8,596 nucleotides of DNA from Clostridium sp. CAG:413. GTDB taxonomy: Bacteria > Bacillota > Clostridia > Oscillospirales > Acutalibacteraceae. The notes below the pieces were generated by a model, which saw nothing but the letters and a program-made list of their open reading frames with translations, had not been told where the DNA came from and made no database searches. Position 1 is the first letter of the stretch, and each line of letters opens with the position of its first letter. The stretch is from positions 1 to 8,596 of the forward strand of contig FR888240.1 of NCBI GenBank assembly GCA_000431775.1, written 5' to 3'. Shown here in pieces: positions 1 to 6,530 of this stretch. The position numbers and the translations under genes were made by a program.

Positions 1-21
1 GCTGTTGCGTTACACAACAGC
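1..21 (-). terminator. Hairpin downstream of iolG, likely terminator cut by the window edge
   Basis: Perfect 7-bp inverted repeat (1-7 with 15-21, loop 8-14) starting 17 nt beyond the iolG stop codon at 38. A U-run for minus-strand termination would lie left of base 1, outside the window, so it cannot be confirmed. On the plus strand the stem is followed at 28-33 by six T residues, 6 nt away, so it might also stop transcripts arriving from the left. The hairpin is seen; the termination role is inferred. Confidence 0.5.
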
Positions 22-37
22 CTGCCGTTTTTTAAAA

Positions 38-1051
38 TTATTTCATCTCGGAGAGCTGAACGGGTCTGCCCTCTGCGACTGATTTCTTCGCCGCAAGCGC
101 AACAAGGATGGAGTTTAGGCCGTCCTCACCGGTGGTGGGGGTGGCTTTATCCTCGAGCACTGCCTCGACGAACTGAAGCATCTCATCTCTGAAAGACTGC
201 ATATATCTCTCAAGGAAGAAATACAGGGGCTTGTCGGCAACTACGCCCTCGTCGCCCATAAAGACGACGTTGGTCGGCGTGTCGTTGGAGGCGACAGCCG
301 CGCCCTTGCTGCCGAATACCTCGACTCTCTGGTCGTAGCCGTAAGCGGCACGTCTGCTGTTATCAATAACGCCGACTGCACCGTTTGCGAATTTAAGGCT
401 GATAACCGCAGTGTCAACGTCGCCCGCCGCGCCGATAGCCGGGTCAACAAGGCAGGTCGCATTCGCATAGACCTCGGTGACTTCGCTGCCCGCAAGGAAA
501 CGAGCCATATCGAAATCATGGATGGTCATATCGAGGAACATACCGCCGCTGACTGCCGAATACTCTGCCGGCGGGGGAGCGGGATCCCTCGAGGTGATTT
601 TGACGATGTGGACGTCGCCGATCTTGCCGTCGGCGACCATAGCTCTGACGTTTGCAAAGTTGTGGTCAAAGCGGCGGTTGAAACCGACCTGCAGCTTGAC
701 GCCCGCCTTCTTGACGGCGGCGATAACTGCGTTGACCTTCTCGGGGGTCAGGTCAACCGGCTTCTCGCAGAAGATGTGCTTGCCTGCCTCGGCAGCCTCG
801 ATAGCGATATCGGCGTGCGTGTCGGTCGAGGAGCAGATGAGCACTGCTTCGACGTTGGGGTCGGCGAGCATCTGCTTATAGTCGTCATAAATGACGGGGA
901 TATTTAGCTCGGCAGCGACTTTTTCGGCGTTCGCTCTGAAAACATCGGTGATACCGACGACCGTAGCGGTCGGCACGTTGTAGGTGATCGACTTTGCGTG
1001 AAGCGAGCCGATGCGGCCTGCGCCGATGATGCCAATTTTGAGTTGCTTCAT
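38..1051 (-). CDS. iolG: Inositol 2-dehydrogenase-type oxidoreductase (Gfo/Idh/MocA family)
   Basis: Cytosolic NAD-dependent sugar/polyol dehydrogenase of 337 aa, close to the roughly 340 aa of IolG, which oxidises myo-inositol to scyllo-inosose in inositol catabolism. An N-terminal Rossmann fold carries GAGRIG at residues 10-15. Asp36 at the end of the second strand favours NAD over NADP. The family EKP motif is at 96-98 with Lys97, and Asp174 and His178 in the stretch LDMTIHD complete the Lys/Asp/His catalytic set described for Bacillus IolG. The ATG at 1049-1051 is preceded by AAGGA at 8 nt. No other iol gene is in the window, so the substrate could be another inositol isomer or polyol: the fold and reaction class are sure, the exact substrate is not. 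The gene has its own promoter, but no terminator separates it from spoIIID upstream, so read-through is possible. Confidence 0.8.
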   Translation of the reverse strand: MKQLKIGIIGAGRIGSLHAKSITYNVPTATVVGITDVFRANAEKVAAELNIPVIYDDYKQMLADPNVEAVLICSSTDTHADIAIEAAEAGKHIFCEKPVDLTPEKVNAVIAAVKKAGVKLQVGFNRRFDHNFANVRAMVADGKIGDVHIVKITSRDPAPPPAEYSAVSGGMFLDMTIHDFDMARFLAGSEVTEVYANATCLVDPAIGAAGDVDTAVISLKFANGAVGVIDNSRRAAYGYDQRVEVFGSKGAAVASNDTPTNVVFMGDEGVVADKPLYFFLERYMQSFRDEMLQFVEAVLEDKATPTTGEDGLNSILVALAAKKSVAEGRPVQLSEMK

Positions 1052-1091
1052 TTTATCGTTCCTTTCAATAAGATAAGGGTTGCCCCATTCC

Positions 1092-1125
1092 TGTTAATTT
1101 TAACACACATTTTATATGAATTCAA
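1092..1125 (-). promoter_or_regulatory. iolG promoter with inverted repeat over the -10 box
   Basis: Reading the minus strand: -35 TTGAAT (1120-1125), 17-nt spacer, -10 TAAAAT (1097-1102) preceded by TGT, an extended -10. The expected start lies near 1090, giving a leader of about 40 nt to the iolG ATG. An inverted repeat TGTTAA-N2-TTAACA (1092-1105) covers the -10 box and would be well placed for a repressor. Elements are seen; activity is inferred. Confidence 0.6.
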
Positions 1126-1140
1126 CAGAATCTGCGGCAA

Positions 1141-1386
1141 TTATTTAGAATATTTTTCTTTTGTCGCCATGCCGCCCCTGATGTGACGCTCCGCCTTGTT
1201 GATATCGAGCACCGTGCGTACCTCGGAGTACAGCGGCGGATTCAGTTTCCGAAGACGCTCGGTTATATCCATATGTACCGTTGATTTGCTCACGCCGAAT
1301 TTCTTTGCGGCGGCTCTGACGGTGGTGCGGTTTGCGACGATATATTCGGCCAATTCCACGGCCCGCTGCTCAACTAAACCTTTCAA
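1141..1386 (-). CDS. spoIIID: Sporulation transcriptional regulator SpoIIID
   Basis: DNA-binding protein of 81 aa that, in Bacillus and Clostridia, acts in the mother cell to activate or repress sigma-E genes and leads toward sigma-K. The sequence follows SpoIIID along its whole length: a helix-turn-helix at about residues 22-45, including FGVSKSTVH at 30-38 and the following ITERL, and the conserved basic tail RHIRGGMATKEKYSK (67-81), used by the family for extra DNA contacts. It is slightly shorter than the 93-aa Bacillus protein, which has a longer tail. The start is a TTG at 1384-1386, chosen because a GGGAGGG ribosome binding site lies 7 nt upstream and the next ATG (codon 39) falls inside the helix-turn-helix. 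It sits just after the terminator of the transporter operon and has its own sigma-E-like promoter. Its presence marks the host as a spore former. Confidence 0.93.
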   Translation of the reverse strand: MKGLVEQRAVELAEYIVANRTTVRAAAKKFGVSKSTVHMDITERLRKLNPPLYSEVRTVLDINKAERHIRGGMATKEKYSK

Positions 1387-1416
1387 TATCAGCCCTCCCG
1401 TTCGCTATATCATTAG

Positions 1417-1445
1417 ATACTATGACAAACGGCGGGGGAATATTA
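1417..1445 (-). promoter_or_regulatory. Sigma-E-like promoter of spoIIID
   Basis: On the minus strand, TAATATT (1439-1445) fits the sigma-E -35 pattern (G/T)(A/C)ATATT exactly. After a 14-nt spacer, CATAGTAT (1417-1424) matches five of the seven fixed positions of the -10 pattern CATACAnT. The expected start is near 1409, giving a leader of about 20 nt to the TTG start. spoIIID is a sigma-E gene in Bacillus, so position and motif agree. The promoter begins within a few bases of the end of the upstream terminator. Confidence 0.6.
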
Positions 1446-1446
1446 C

Positions 1447-1485
1447 AAATGAAAAGGCGCAGCCGGACCGATGCCTGACTGCGCC
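1447..1485 (-). terminator. Rho-independent terminator of the xpt/transporter operon
   Basis: GGCGCAG (1456-1462) and CTGCGCC (1479-1485) form a perfect 7-bp GC-rich stem, with a 16-nt loop. On the minus strand it is followed by a T-rich tail, TTTTCATTTGT. It starts 7 nt after the stop of the last permease gene (1493), as expected for an operon terminator, and insulates spoIIID from the operon. Confidence 0.8.
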
Positions 1486-1492
1486 GAAAAGG

Positions 1493-2470
1493 TTATCTGT
1501 CCTCTCTGAAATACGAGAGACCGAGGCTTGCGGGGGGCTGATTCTCCCTCTTCTGCCTCATGCTTATCACCACGAGCACGACGATGGTGACAACATACGG
1601 TGTCATCTTCAGCAGCTCCTGGGTCTCGAATGCGAGGTTCGGGATATAGTTGTGGATGATGAAAAGTCCGCCGAAAAGTATCGAGCCGAGTATGCCGATA
1701 TTCGGGCGCCACACGGCGAATATGACAAGGGCGATGGCGAGCCAGCCTCTGTCGCCGAAGCCGTCGTTTGACCATACGCCGCAGGCATAATCCATGACGT
1801 AATAGAGGCCGCCGAGACCCGCTATTACGCTGCCGATGCAGGTGGAGAGATACTTGTATTTGCTCACGTTTATACCAGCCGCGTCAGCTGTTGCGGGGTT
1901 CTCGCCGACTGCGCGGAGCTGGAGACCCGACTTGGTGCGGGAGAAGAAATAGGCAGCGACAAGGGCGATTATGATCGCGGCGTAGGCAAGGAAGCTGTAG
2001 GAGAGGAACACCTCGCCGAACCAGCCGAGCTTGGTCGCAAAGGGAAGCTCGGTCTTGAAGTTGTTGCTCGTTGCGGTGAGGGCTATCGAGGGGAGCTCGC
2101 TGCCCGTGATCTTGATGAGCGAGCCGCCGAAGAAGTTGCCGAAGCCGACGCCGAAGGTGGTCAGCGCAAGGCCGGTGACATTCTGATTTGCCCTGAGGGT
2201 TACGGTGAGCACGCAATAGATAAGACCCATCACAAGAGAGCCGAACATTGACGAAAGCAGGGGGATCAGCACTGAGAGAAACGGATTAATCTCCGCCGCC
2301 GAGCTCTCGTAGACAAAGGCTCCGATAACGCCCGAGATGCCGCCGACATACATGATGCCGGGGATACCGAGGTTAAGGTTGCCGCCCTTCTCGGTGATGA
2401 TCTCGCCCGTTGAGCCGAACAAAAGGGGGATGCCCTGCATGACTGCACGCTGAATGAATGCAACTATCAT
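1493..2470 (-). CDS. BMP-type ABC transporter permease, second subunit (NupQ/YufQ-like)
   Basis: Inner-membrane channel subunit of 325 aa, of the branched-chain/ribose-type permease family that serves nucleoside transporters. Several hydrophobic segments (around 64-92, 97-118, 157-177, 205-225, 243-272, 290-304) are consistent with a multi-spanning protein. Family marks include NLGIPG (33-38) near the first membrane segment and the cytoplasmic loop AVGENPATADAAGINV (187-202), which in this family contacts the ATPase. The usual glutamate of NLGxEG is proline here. The ATG at 2468-2470 overlaps the preceding permease stop as TAATG, with AAGGAGG inside that gene's last codons, so the two are probably translationally coupled. 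It is the last gene of the operon before the terminator. Confidence 0.9.
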   Translation of the reverse strand: MIVAFIQRAVMQGIPLLFGSTGEIITEKGGNLNLGIPGIMYVGGISGVIGAFVYESSAAEINPFLSVLIPLLSSMFGSLVMGLIYCVLTVTLRANQNVTGLALTTFGVGFGNFFGGSLIKITGSELPSIALTATSNNFKTELPFATKLGWFGEVFLSYSFLAYAAIIIALVAAYFFSRTKSGLQLRAVGENPATADAAGINVSKYKYLSTCIGSVIAGLGGLYYVMDYACGVWSNDGFGDRGWLAIALVIFAVWRPNIGILGSILFGGLFIIHNYIPNLAFETQELLKMTPYVVTIVVLVVISMRQKRENQPPASLGLSYFREDR

Positions 2471-3582
2471 TATTTGCTCGCCTCCTTTTTGGACTCACGG
2501 AACTTGATGGTGTAATTGATAAAGAATTCGCTGCCGATGATGAAGAATATGATGATACCTGTCAGGATCTCGGAGAAGGAGCCGTTGAGGCCGAATCTGG
2601 TCGAGATCTCGTCGGCGCCCTTCTCAAGGAACACGAGCAGGAAGGAGGTCAGCACCATATAGATAGGGTTGAATTTTGCAAGCCATGAAACCATTATTGC
2701 GGTGAAGCCTCTGCCCGCTATGGTGTCTCTGGTGACGGTGTGGTCGGTGCCCGCAACGAGGAGCAGACCGCTCAGGCCGCATATTGCGCCGGAGAGAAGC
2801 ATCGTTCTCATTATGACCTTTTTGACGTTGATGCCGATGTATCTTGCGGTATTTTCACTCTCGCCGACAACGGAGATCTCGTAGCCGTGCTTGCTGTATT
2901 TGAGATAGATATACATAACGACCGTCAGCACTGCGACGATGATTATGTTAAGCAGATAAGCCTGACCGCCGATCTTGGGGAACCAGCCCGCATTGGTGGA
3001 AGCGTTGATGACGCCGATGTGACCCGAGCCCTTGGGGTTTGACCACTTGTAGCAGAAGAATGAAACTATCTGCATTGCAATGTAGTTCATCATAAGGGTG
3101 AAGAGAGTCTCGTTAGTGTTCCACTTCGCCTTGAAGAAAGCGGGGATAAACGCCCAAACAGCGCCCGCCGCAATGCTGGTGATTATCATCAGCGGGATGA
3201 GGAAATATGAGGGGAGCTGGTCGCCGAAGAGTATCATGCACGCCGCGGTGGCAAGGCCGCCGACGAGCGCCTGACCCTCGGCGCCGATATTCCAGAATTT
3301 CATCTTGAAAGCCGGAGTAACGGCGAGCGAAACACAAAGGAGCATTGCGAGATTCTGCATGAGCGCCCAAATTCTTCTCTTTGTGCCGAATGCGCCCTCA
3401 AACATGGTGGCGTAGACAGCGAAGGGATTCTCGCCCGTGAGCAGCACGGTGACGACGGCGCAGACTATCAGCGCGGCTAAAATAGAGAGAATTCTGATTA
3501 TCCATGACTGCCAGAAGGGGATGGCCGCACGCTTTGCAATGTGGAAGAGCGGCTCGTGATGCTGCTTATTCGGCTTGCTCAT
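2470..3582 (-). CDS. BMP-type ABC transporter permease, first subunit (NupP/YufP-like)
   Basis: Inner-membrane subunit of 370 aa that would pair with the downstream permease to form the uptake channel. A short polar N-terminus is followed by a first membrane segment at about 28-49 and further hydrophobic stretches (75-90, 105-118, 126-150, 207-227, 258-279, 305-320, 338-356). Family marks are NIGAEGQ at 98-104, the cytoplasmic coupling loop VGESENTARYIGINV at about 239-253, and RGFTAI at 291-296. I start it at the ATG 3580-3582 because GGAGGT lies 7 nt upstream. An in-frame ATG six codons earlier (3598-3600) has no ribosome binding site. The start overlaps the end of the ATPase gene by 17 nt, and the stop shares one base with the next gene's start: a tight, coupled operon. 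Confidence 0.92.
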   Translation of the reverse strand: MSKPNKQHHEPLFHIAKRAAIPFWQSWIIRILSILAALIVCAVVTVLLTGENPFAVYATMFEGAFGTKRRIWALMQNLAMLLCVSLAVTPAFKMKFWNIGAEGQALVGGLATAACMILFGDQLPSYFLIPLMIITSIAAGAVWAFIPAFFKAKWNTNETLFTLMMNYIAMQIVSFFCYKWSNPKGSGHIGVINASTNAGWFPKIGGQAYLLNIIIVAVLTVVMYIYLKYSKHGYEISVVGESENTARYIGINVKKVIMRTMLLSGAICGLSGLLLVAGTDHTVTRDTIAGRGFTAIMVSWLAKFNPIYMVLTSFLLVFLEKGADEISTRFGLNGSFSEILTGIIIFFIIGSEFFINYTIKFRESKKEASK

Positions 3583-5113
3583 GGTTCTCACCTCCGTCAT
3601 TTTTGGTCATAAGAAGTCCGACTTCTTCTTTGGTGGCGGTGCGGGCGTCGACAATGCCTGTCACTTTGCCTGAGTTGATGACAAGGATCCTGTCGCACAG
3701 CTCAAGCAGCACGTCCAGATCCTCGCCGACGAATATAACGGCGACGCCGCTTTCTTTCTGCTTATTGAGAAGATTATATATAAGGTAGGAGGAGTTGATG
3801 TCAAGGCCTCTGACGGGGTAAGCCGCCATGAATACGGTCGGGGAGGCCGCAATCTCTCTGCCGACGAGCACTTTTTGGACGTTGCCGCCCGAAAGGCGTC
3901 TGACAGGGGTGCTTGCGCCGGGGGTGACGACCTCGAGGTCGTTGATTATCTTCTGAGCCAGATCCTTGGGCTGCTTGCGCTCAAGCAGGAAGGTCTTGCC
4001 CTTGCGGTAGCTGCGGAGCATCATGTTGTCAACGATATCCATGTTGCCCACAAGACCCATACCGAGCCTGTCCTCGGGTACGAATGAGAGACGGACTCCC
4101 AACTCTCTTATCTGGAGCGGGGTCTTGTCACGCAGGTTGTCTATCTTGCCGTTCTTGGGGTTGTTGTAGAGGATGTTGCCCTCCTTGACGGGCTGGAGAC
4201 CCGCTATGGATTCGAGCAGCTCACGCTGACCGCTACCCGCAATGCCCGCGATGCCGAGGATTTCACCGGAGTAAGCGGTGAAGGTGACGTCGCTCAGCAG
4301 CTTTGTGCCCTCACGGTTGACGCAGCTCAGATCCTTGACCTCAAGGCGTGCTTCAGGGTTCTGCGGCTCGCTGCGCTCGATGTTGAGGCTTATCTTTTTG
4401 CCGACCATCATCTCGGTGAGCTGGGATTCGTTGGTTTCGGAGGTCTTGACCGTGCCGATGTATTCGCCCTTACGCAGGACGGATACCCTGTCGGAGAGGG
4501 CAAGCACTTCGTGGAGCTTGTGAGTGATGATGATTATCGCCTTGCCGTCGTCGCGCATACGGCGCAGGATGGCGAAGAGCTTGCGCGTCTCCTGCGGGGT
4601 GAGCACGGCGGTCGGCTCGTCCAGAATAAGTATATCCGCGCCTCTGTAAAGCACCTTGATTATCTCAACGGTCTGCTTCTCGGAGACGGACATTTCATAT
4701 ATTTTTTTGTTGGGGTCAATCTCAAAGCCGTACTGCTCGCTGATGGCCTTTATCTTGGCGCAGGAGCGCTTGAGGTTATAGCCCTCTTTTTCGTCGAGAC
4801 CGAGCACGATATTCTCAGCCGCCGAGAATACGTCGACGAGCTTGAAATGCTGATGTATCATGCCTATCTTGTAGTCAAAGGCGTCCTTGGGGGAGCGGAT
4901 GACTACCTCCTCGCCGTTGATGAATATTTGGCCGTGGTCGGGGAAATAAATGCCGGATATCATATTCATCAGCGTGGTCTTACCGCTGCCGTTTTCGCCG
5001 AGGATTGAGAGGATTTCGCCACGGTTAACGGTCAGGCAGACGTCTTTATTGGCAACGACGTGCCCAAAGGTCTTGGTTATGTTTTTGAGTTCAATTGCAG
5101 CGTTTGTGCCCAC
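3566..5113 (-). CDS. Duplicated-domain ABC transporter ATPase (NupO/YufO-like)
   Basis: Cytoplasmic ATPase of 515 aa with two fused nucleotide-binding domains, typical of sugar/nucleoside importers such as RbsA and NupO. N-domain: Walker A GENGSGKT (39-46), Q-loop Gln88, signature MSVSEKQ (141-147), Walker B ILILDEP (161-167) with Asp165/Glu166, H-loop His198. C-domain: degenerate Walker A, with Gln296 in place of lysine, PEDR at 346-349, canonical signature LSGGNVQ (408-414), and a Walker B ending MAAYP (429-433) without the catalytic acid residues. So the composite site using the N-domain Walker motifs and the C-domain signature is likely the hydrolytic one, as usual in this family. The start is GTG (5111-5113), with AGGAGG 7 nt upstream. 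It is separated from the lipoprotein gene by 136 nt holding two hairpins, and runs directly into the permease genes. Confidence 0.94.
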   Translation of the reverse strand: MGTNAAIELKNITKTFGHVVANKDVCLTVNRGEILSILGENGSGKTTLMNMISGIYFPDHGQIFINGEEVVIRSPKDAFDYKIGMIHQHFKLVDVFSAAENIVLGLDEKEGYNLKRSCAKIKAISEQYGFEIDPNKKIYEMSVSEKQTVEIIKVLYRGADILILDEPTAVLTPQETRKLFAILRRMRDDGKAIIIITHKLHEVLALSDRVSVLRKGEYIGTVKTSETNESQLTEMMVGKKISLNIERSEPQNPEARLEVKDLSCVNREGTKLLSDVTFTAYSGEILGIAGIAGSGQRELLESIAGLQPVKEGNILYNNPKNGKIDNLRDKTPLQIRELGVRLSFVPEDRLGMGLVGNMDIVDNMMLRSYRKGKTFLLERKQPKDLAQKIINDLEVVTPGASTPVRRLSGGNVQKVLVGREIAASPTVFMAAYPVRGLDINSSYLIYNLLNKQKESGVAVIFVGEDLDVLLELCDRILVINSGKVTGIVDARTATKEEVGLLMTKNDGGENHEQAE

Positions 5114-5139
5114 TTTGGTTCCTCCTACTTTTAAATCTC

Positions 5140-5176
5140 AAAAGCCGATTAGCTTTAGGCGTGATAATCGGCTTTT
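5140..5176 (-). terminator. 12-bp hairpin between lipoprotein and ATPase genes, attenuator or bidirectional terminator
   Basis: Perfect 12-bp stem (5140-5151 with 5165-5176), loop of 13 nt, GC-rich core flanked by AAAA/TTTT, so that both strands show a stem ending in T residues. It lies inside the operon, 14 nt before the ATPase ribosome binding site. It probably stops part of the transcripts that leave the lipoprotein gene. The structure is seen; the termination efficiency is not known. Confidence 0.65.
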
Positions 5177-5207
5177 CAAAATTAAAACGGTAAATATTAA
5201 ATTTATT

Positions 5208-5234
5208 CGGGCGGAGCAGATCATGCTCCGCCCG
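5208..5234 (-). other. 11-bp GC-rich hairpin just after the lipoprotein gene, likely mRNA 3' stabiliser
   Basis: Perfect 11-bp stem (5208-5218 with 5224-5234) and a 5-nt loop, 15 nt beyond the lipoprotein stop. On the minus strand it is followed by AATAAATTTAATATT rather than a T-run, so it is a poor terminator. It would be a good block to 3' exonucleases, protecting the upstream message. It acts in series with the hairpin at 5140-5176. Confidence 0.55.
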
Positions 5235-5249
5235 TAATGTTATATGGAA

Positions 5250-6503
5250 TTAGAACTTGCTGTTGAGGAGAGTGATGCCGTCGATCTGTACGTTGAAGTA
5301 CGGAGCCGAACGGTACTCGGACTCGTGGAAGTAACCGTCGGAAACAGCCTCGGTGTCAGCGGTGTAGTCAGCGTCGGTGTCGACGTCTGCCATATAGGAG
5401 CTGAGCTTCTCGCCCTTAACGGTGATGTAGTTGTCCTTAGCGGTGTCGAATACATGGAGAGTGCCGGCCTTCATCTCTTCTTCAGCTGCCTTGATGGCTT
5501 CTGCGGTGCCCTTAGCCGCGACTGCTTCGTTGATGTCGGTGAGAACGACGGAGCCTTCGGTGATGCCGCCGCACCAGTCGACGTCGATAGCCTTGCCGTT
5601 AGCAACGCACTCGATCATGTAGGTCATGTAGGGAGTCCAGTCGATTCTGGAGGAAACGATGAAGGTCTTGGGGCAAGCTGCAAGAGTGCTGCCGTTGTAG
5701 GAAACGTTGGGGATACCCTTGGTCTCGCAAGCGGTGGGAGCGCCCATGGAGTCAGCGTGCTGGCTGATGAGCTTGCAGTCGTTGGCGATGAGCTTGTTGG
5801 CAGCTTCCTTTTCAGCAGCCTCGTCATACCAGCTGCCGGTGAAGATAACTTCCATGGTAGCGGTGGGGCAAACTGACTTTGCGCCGAGATAGAATGAAGT
5901 ATAGCCGGAGATAACCTCTGCATAGGTGAAGGCGCCGACATAGCCGATCTTGGCTTTTTCAGCCTTGAACTGACCGGCAGCGATCATTTCGTTGAGCTTC
6001 ATGCCTGCTGCGATACCTGCAAGGTAACGGCCCTGATAAATGGAAGCAAATGCGTTGTGGTAGTTAGCAAGATTCTCGGTGTGAGCCTTGGTGCCGGTTG
6101 CGTGGCAGAACTGGACGTTAGGGAATTCCTTAGCTGCCTGGATGATGAAGTCCTCATGGCCGAAGCTGTCGGCGAAGACGATGTCGCAGCCGCTGTCAAC
6201 GAGGTCTGCCGCTGCTTCGTAGCAAGCGCTGTTCTCGGGGACGTTGGTCTTCTTGATGATCTTTGCGCCGGTAGCCTTGCAAGCTGCTTCAGCTGCGTTG
6301 ATGAAGTTGAGGTCATAGGTCGAGTTCTCATCGTGAAGGAAGATGAAACCGACCGTGAGCTCACTTGCCGACTTGGTTACGTCTGCTGCGGGAGCGCTGG
6401 TGGAGTTATCCTTATTGCCGTCATCCTTGCCGCCGCAAGCTGCGAAGCTGAAAACAAGGGCGAGAGCCATAAGAATTGCGAGGATCTTTGCGAACTTCTT
6501 CAT
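5250..6503 (-). CDS. BMP family substrate-binding lipoprotein of ABC transporter, purine-type
   Basis: Extracellular, membrane-anchored solute receptor of 417 aa. A lipoprotein signal peptide spans residues 1-22, with lipobox FAAC and Cys23 as the lipidation site, then an acidic Ser/Ala linker to about 45. The periplasmic-binding fold follows, with BMP (basic membrane protein/Med) marks: VGFIFLHDEN (51-60), ADSFGHED (111-118), YQGRYLAGIAAG (156-167), GSWYDEAAEKEAANKLI (223-239) and ISQHADS (246-252). BMP proteins of known ligand bind purine nucleosides or bases. From memory, the WYD...EKEAA...QHADS type resembles the branch with a purine-base-binding Brucella protein. It is longer than many BMP proteins (about 350 aa), owing to an extended C-terminus with an Asp-rich stretch at 373-383. 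ATG start, GGAGGT 8 nt upstream; 27 nt after xpt. Confidence 0.9.
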   Translation of the reverse strand: MKKFAKILAILMALALVFSFAACGGKDDGNKDNSTSAPAADVTKSASELTVGFIFLHDENSTYDLNFINAAEAACKATGAKIIKKTNVPENSACYEAAADLVDSGCDIVFADSFGHEDFIIQAAKEFPNVQFCHATGTKAHTENLANYHNAFASIYQGRYLAGIAAGMKLNEMIAAGQFKAEKAKIGYVGAFTYAEVISGYTSFYLGAKSVCPTATMEVIFTGSWYDEAAEKEAANKLIANDCKLISQHADSMGAPTACETKGIPNVSYNGSTLAACPKTFIVSSRIDWTPYMTYMIECVANGKAIDVDWCGGITEGSVVLTDINEAVAAKGTAEAIKAAEEEMKAGTLHVFDTAKDNYITVKGEKLSSYMADVDTDADYTADTEAVSDGYFHESEYRSAPYFNVQIDGITLLNSKF

Positions 6504-6530
6504 TTTTGTTTACCTCCAAAAATTTTTATA

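Noticed and set aside
1092..1105. Catabolite-responsive (cre) site at the iolG promoter
   Set aside because: It has TG...CA ends but lacks the central CG that CcpA sites require, so it was kept only as an unassigned inverted repeat.
3583..3600. Upstream ATG for the first permease
   Set aside because: No ribosome binding site precedes it, whereas the ATG at 3580-3582 has GGAGGT at the ideal distance.
4511..5008. Long plus-strand open frame (165 codons) inside the ATPase gene
   Set aside because: It lies wholly antisense to a clear ABC ATPase. Long antisense frames are expected in GC-rich coding DNA, and the translation shows no family motif.
5244..5876. Plus-strand open frame (210 codons) antisense to the BMP lipoprotein
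   Set aside because: Val/Gly/Asp-rich composition mirrors the opposite coding strand; there is no ribosome binding site or recognisable domain.
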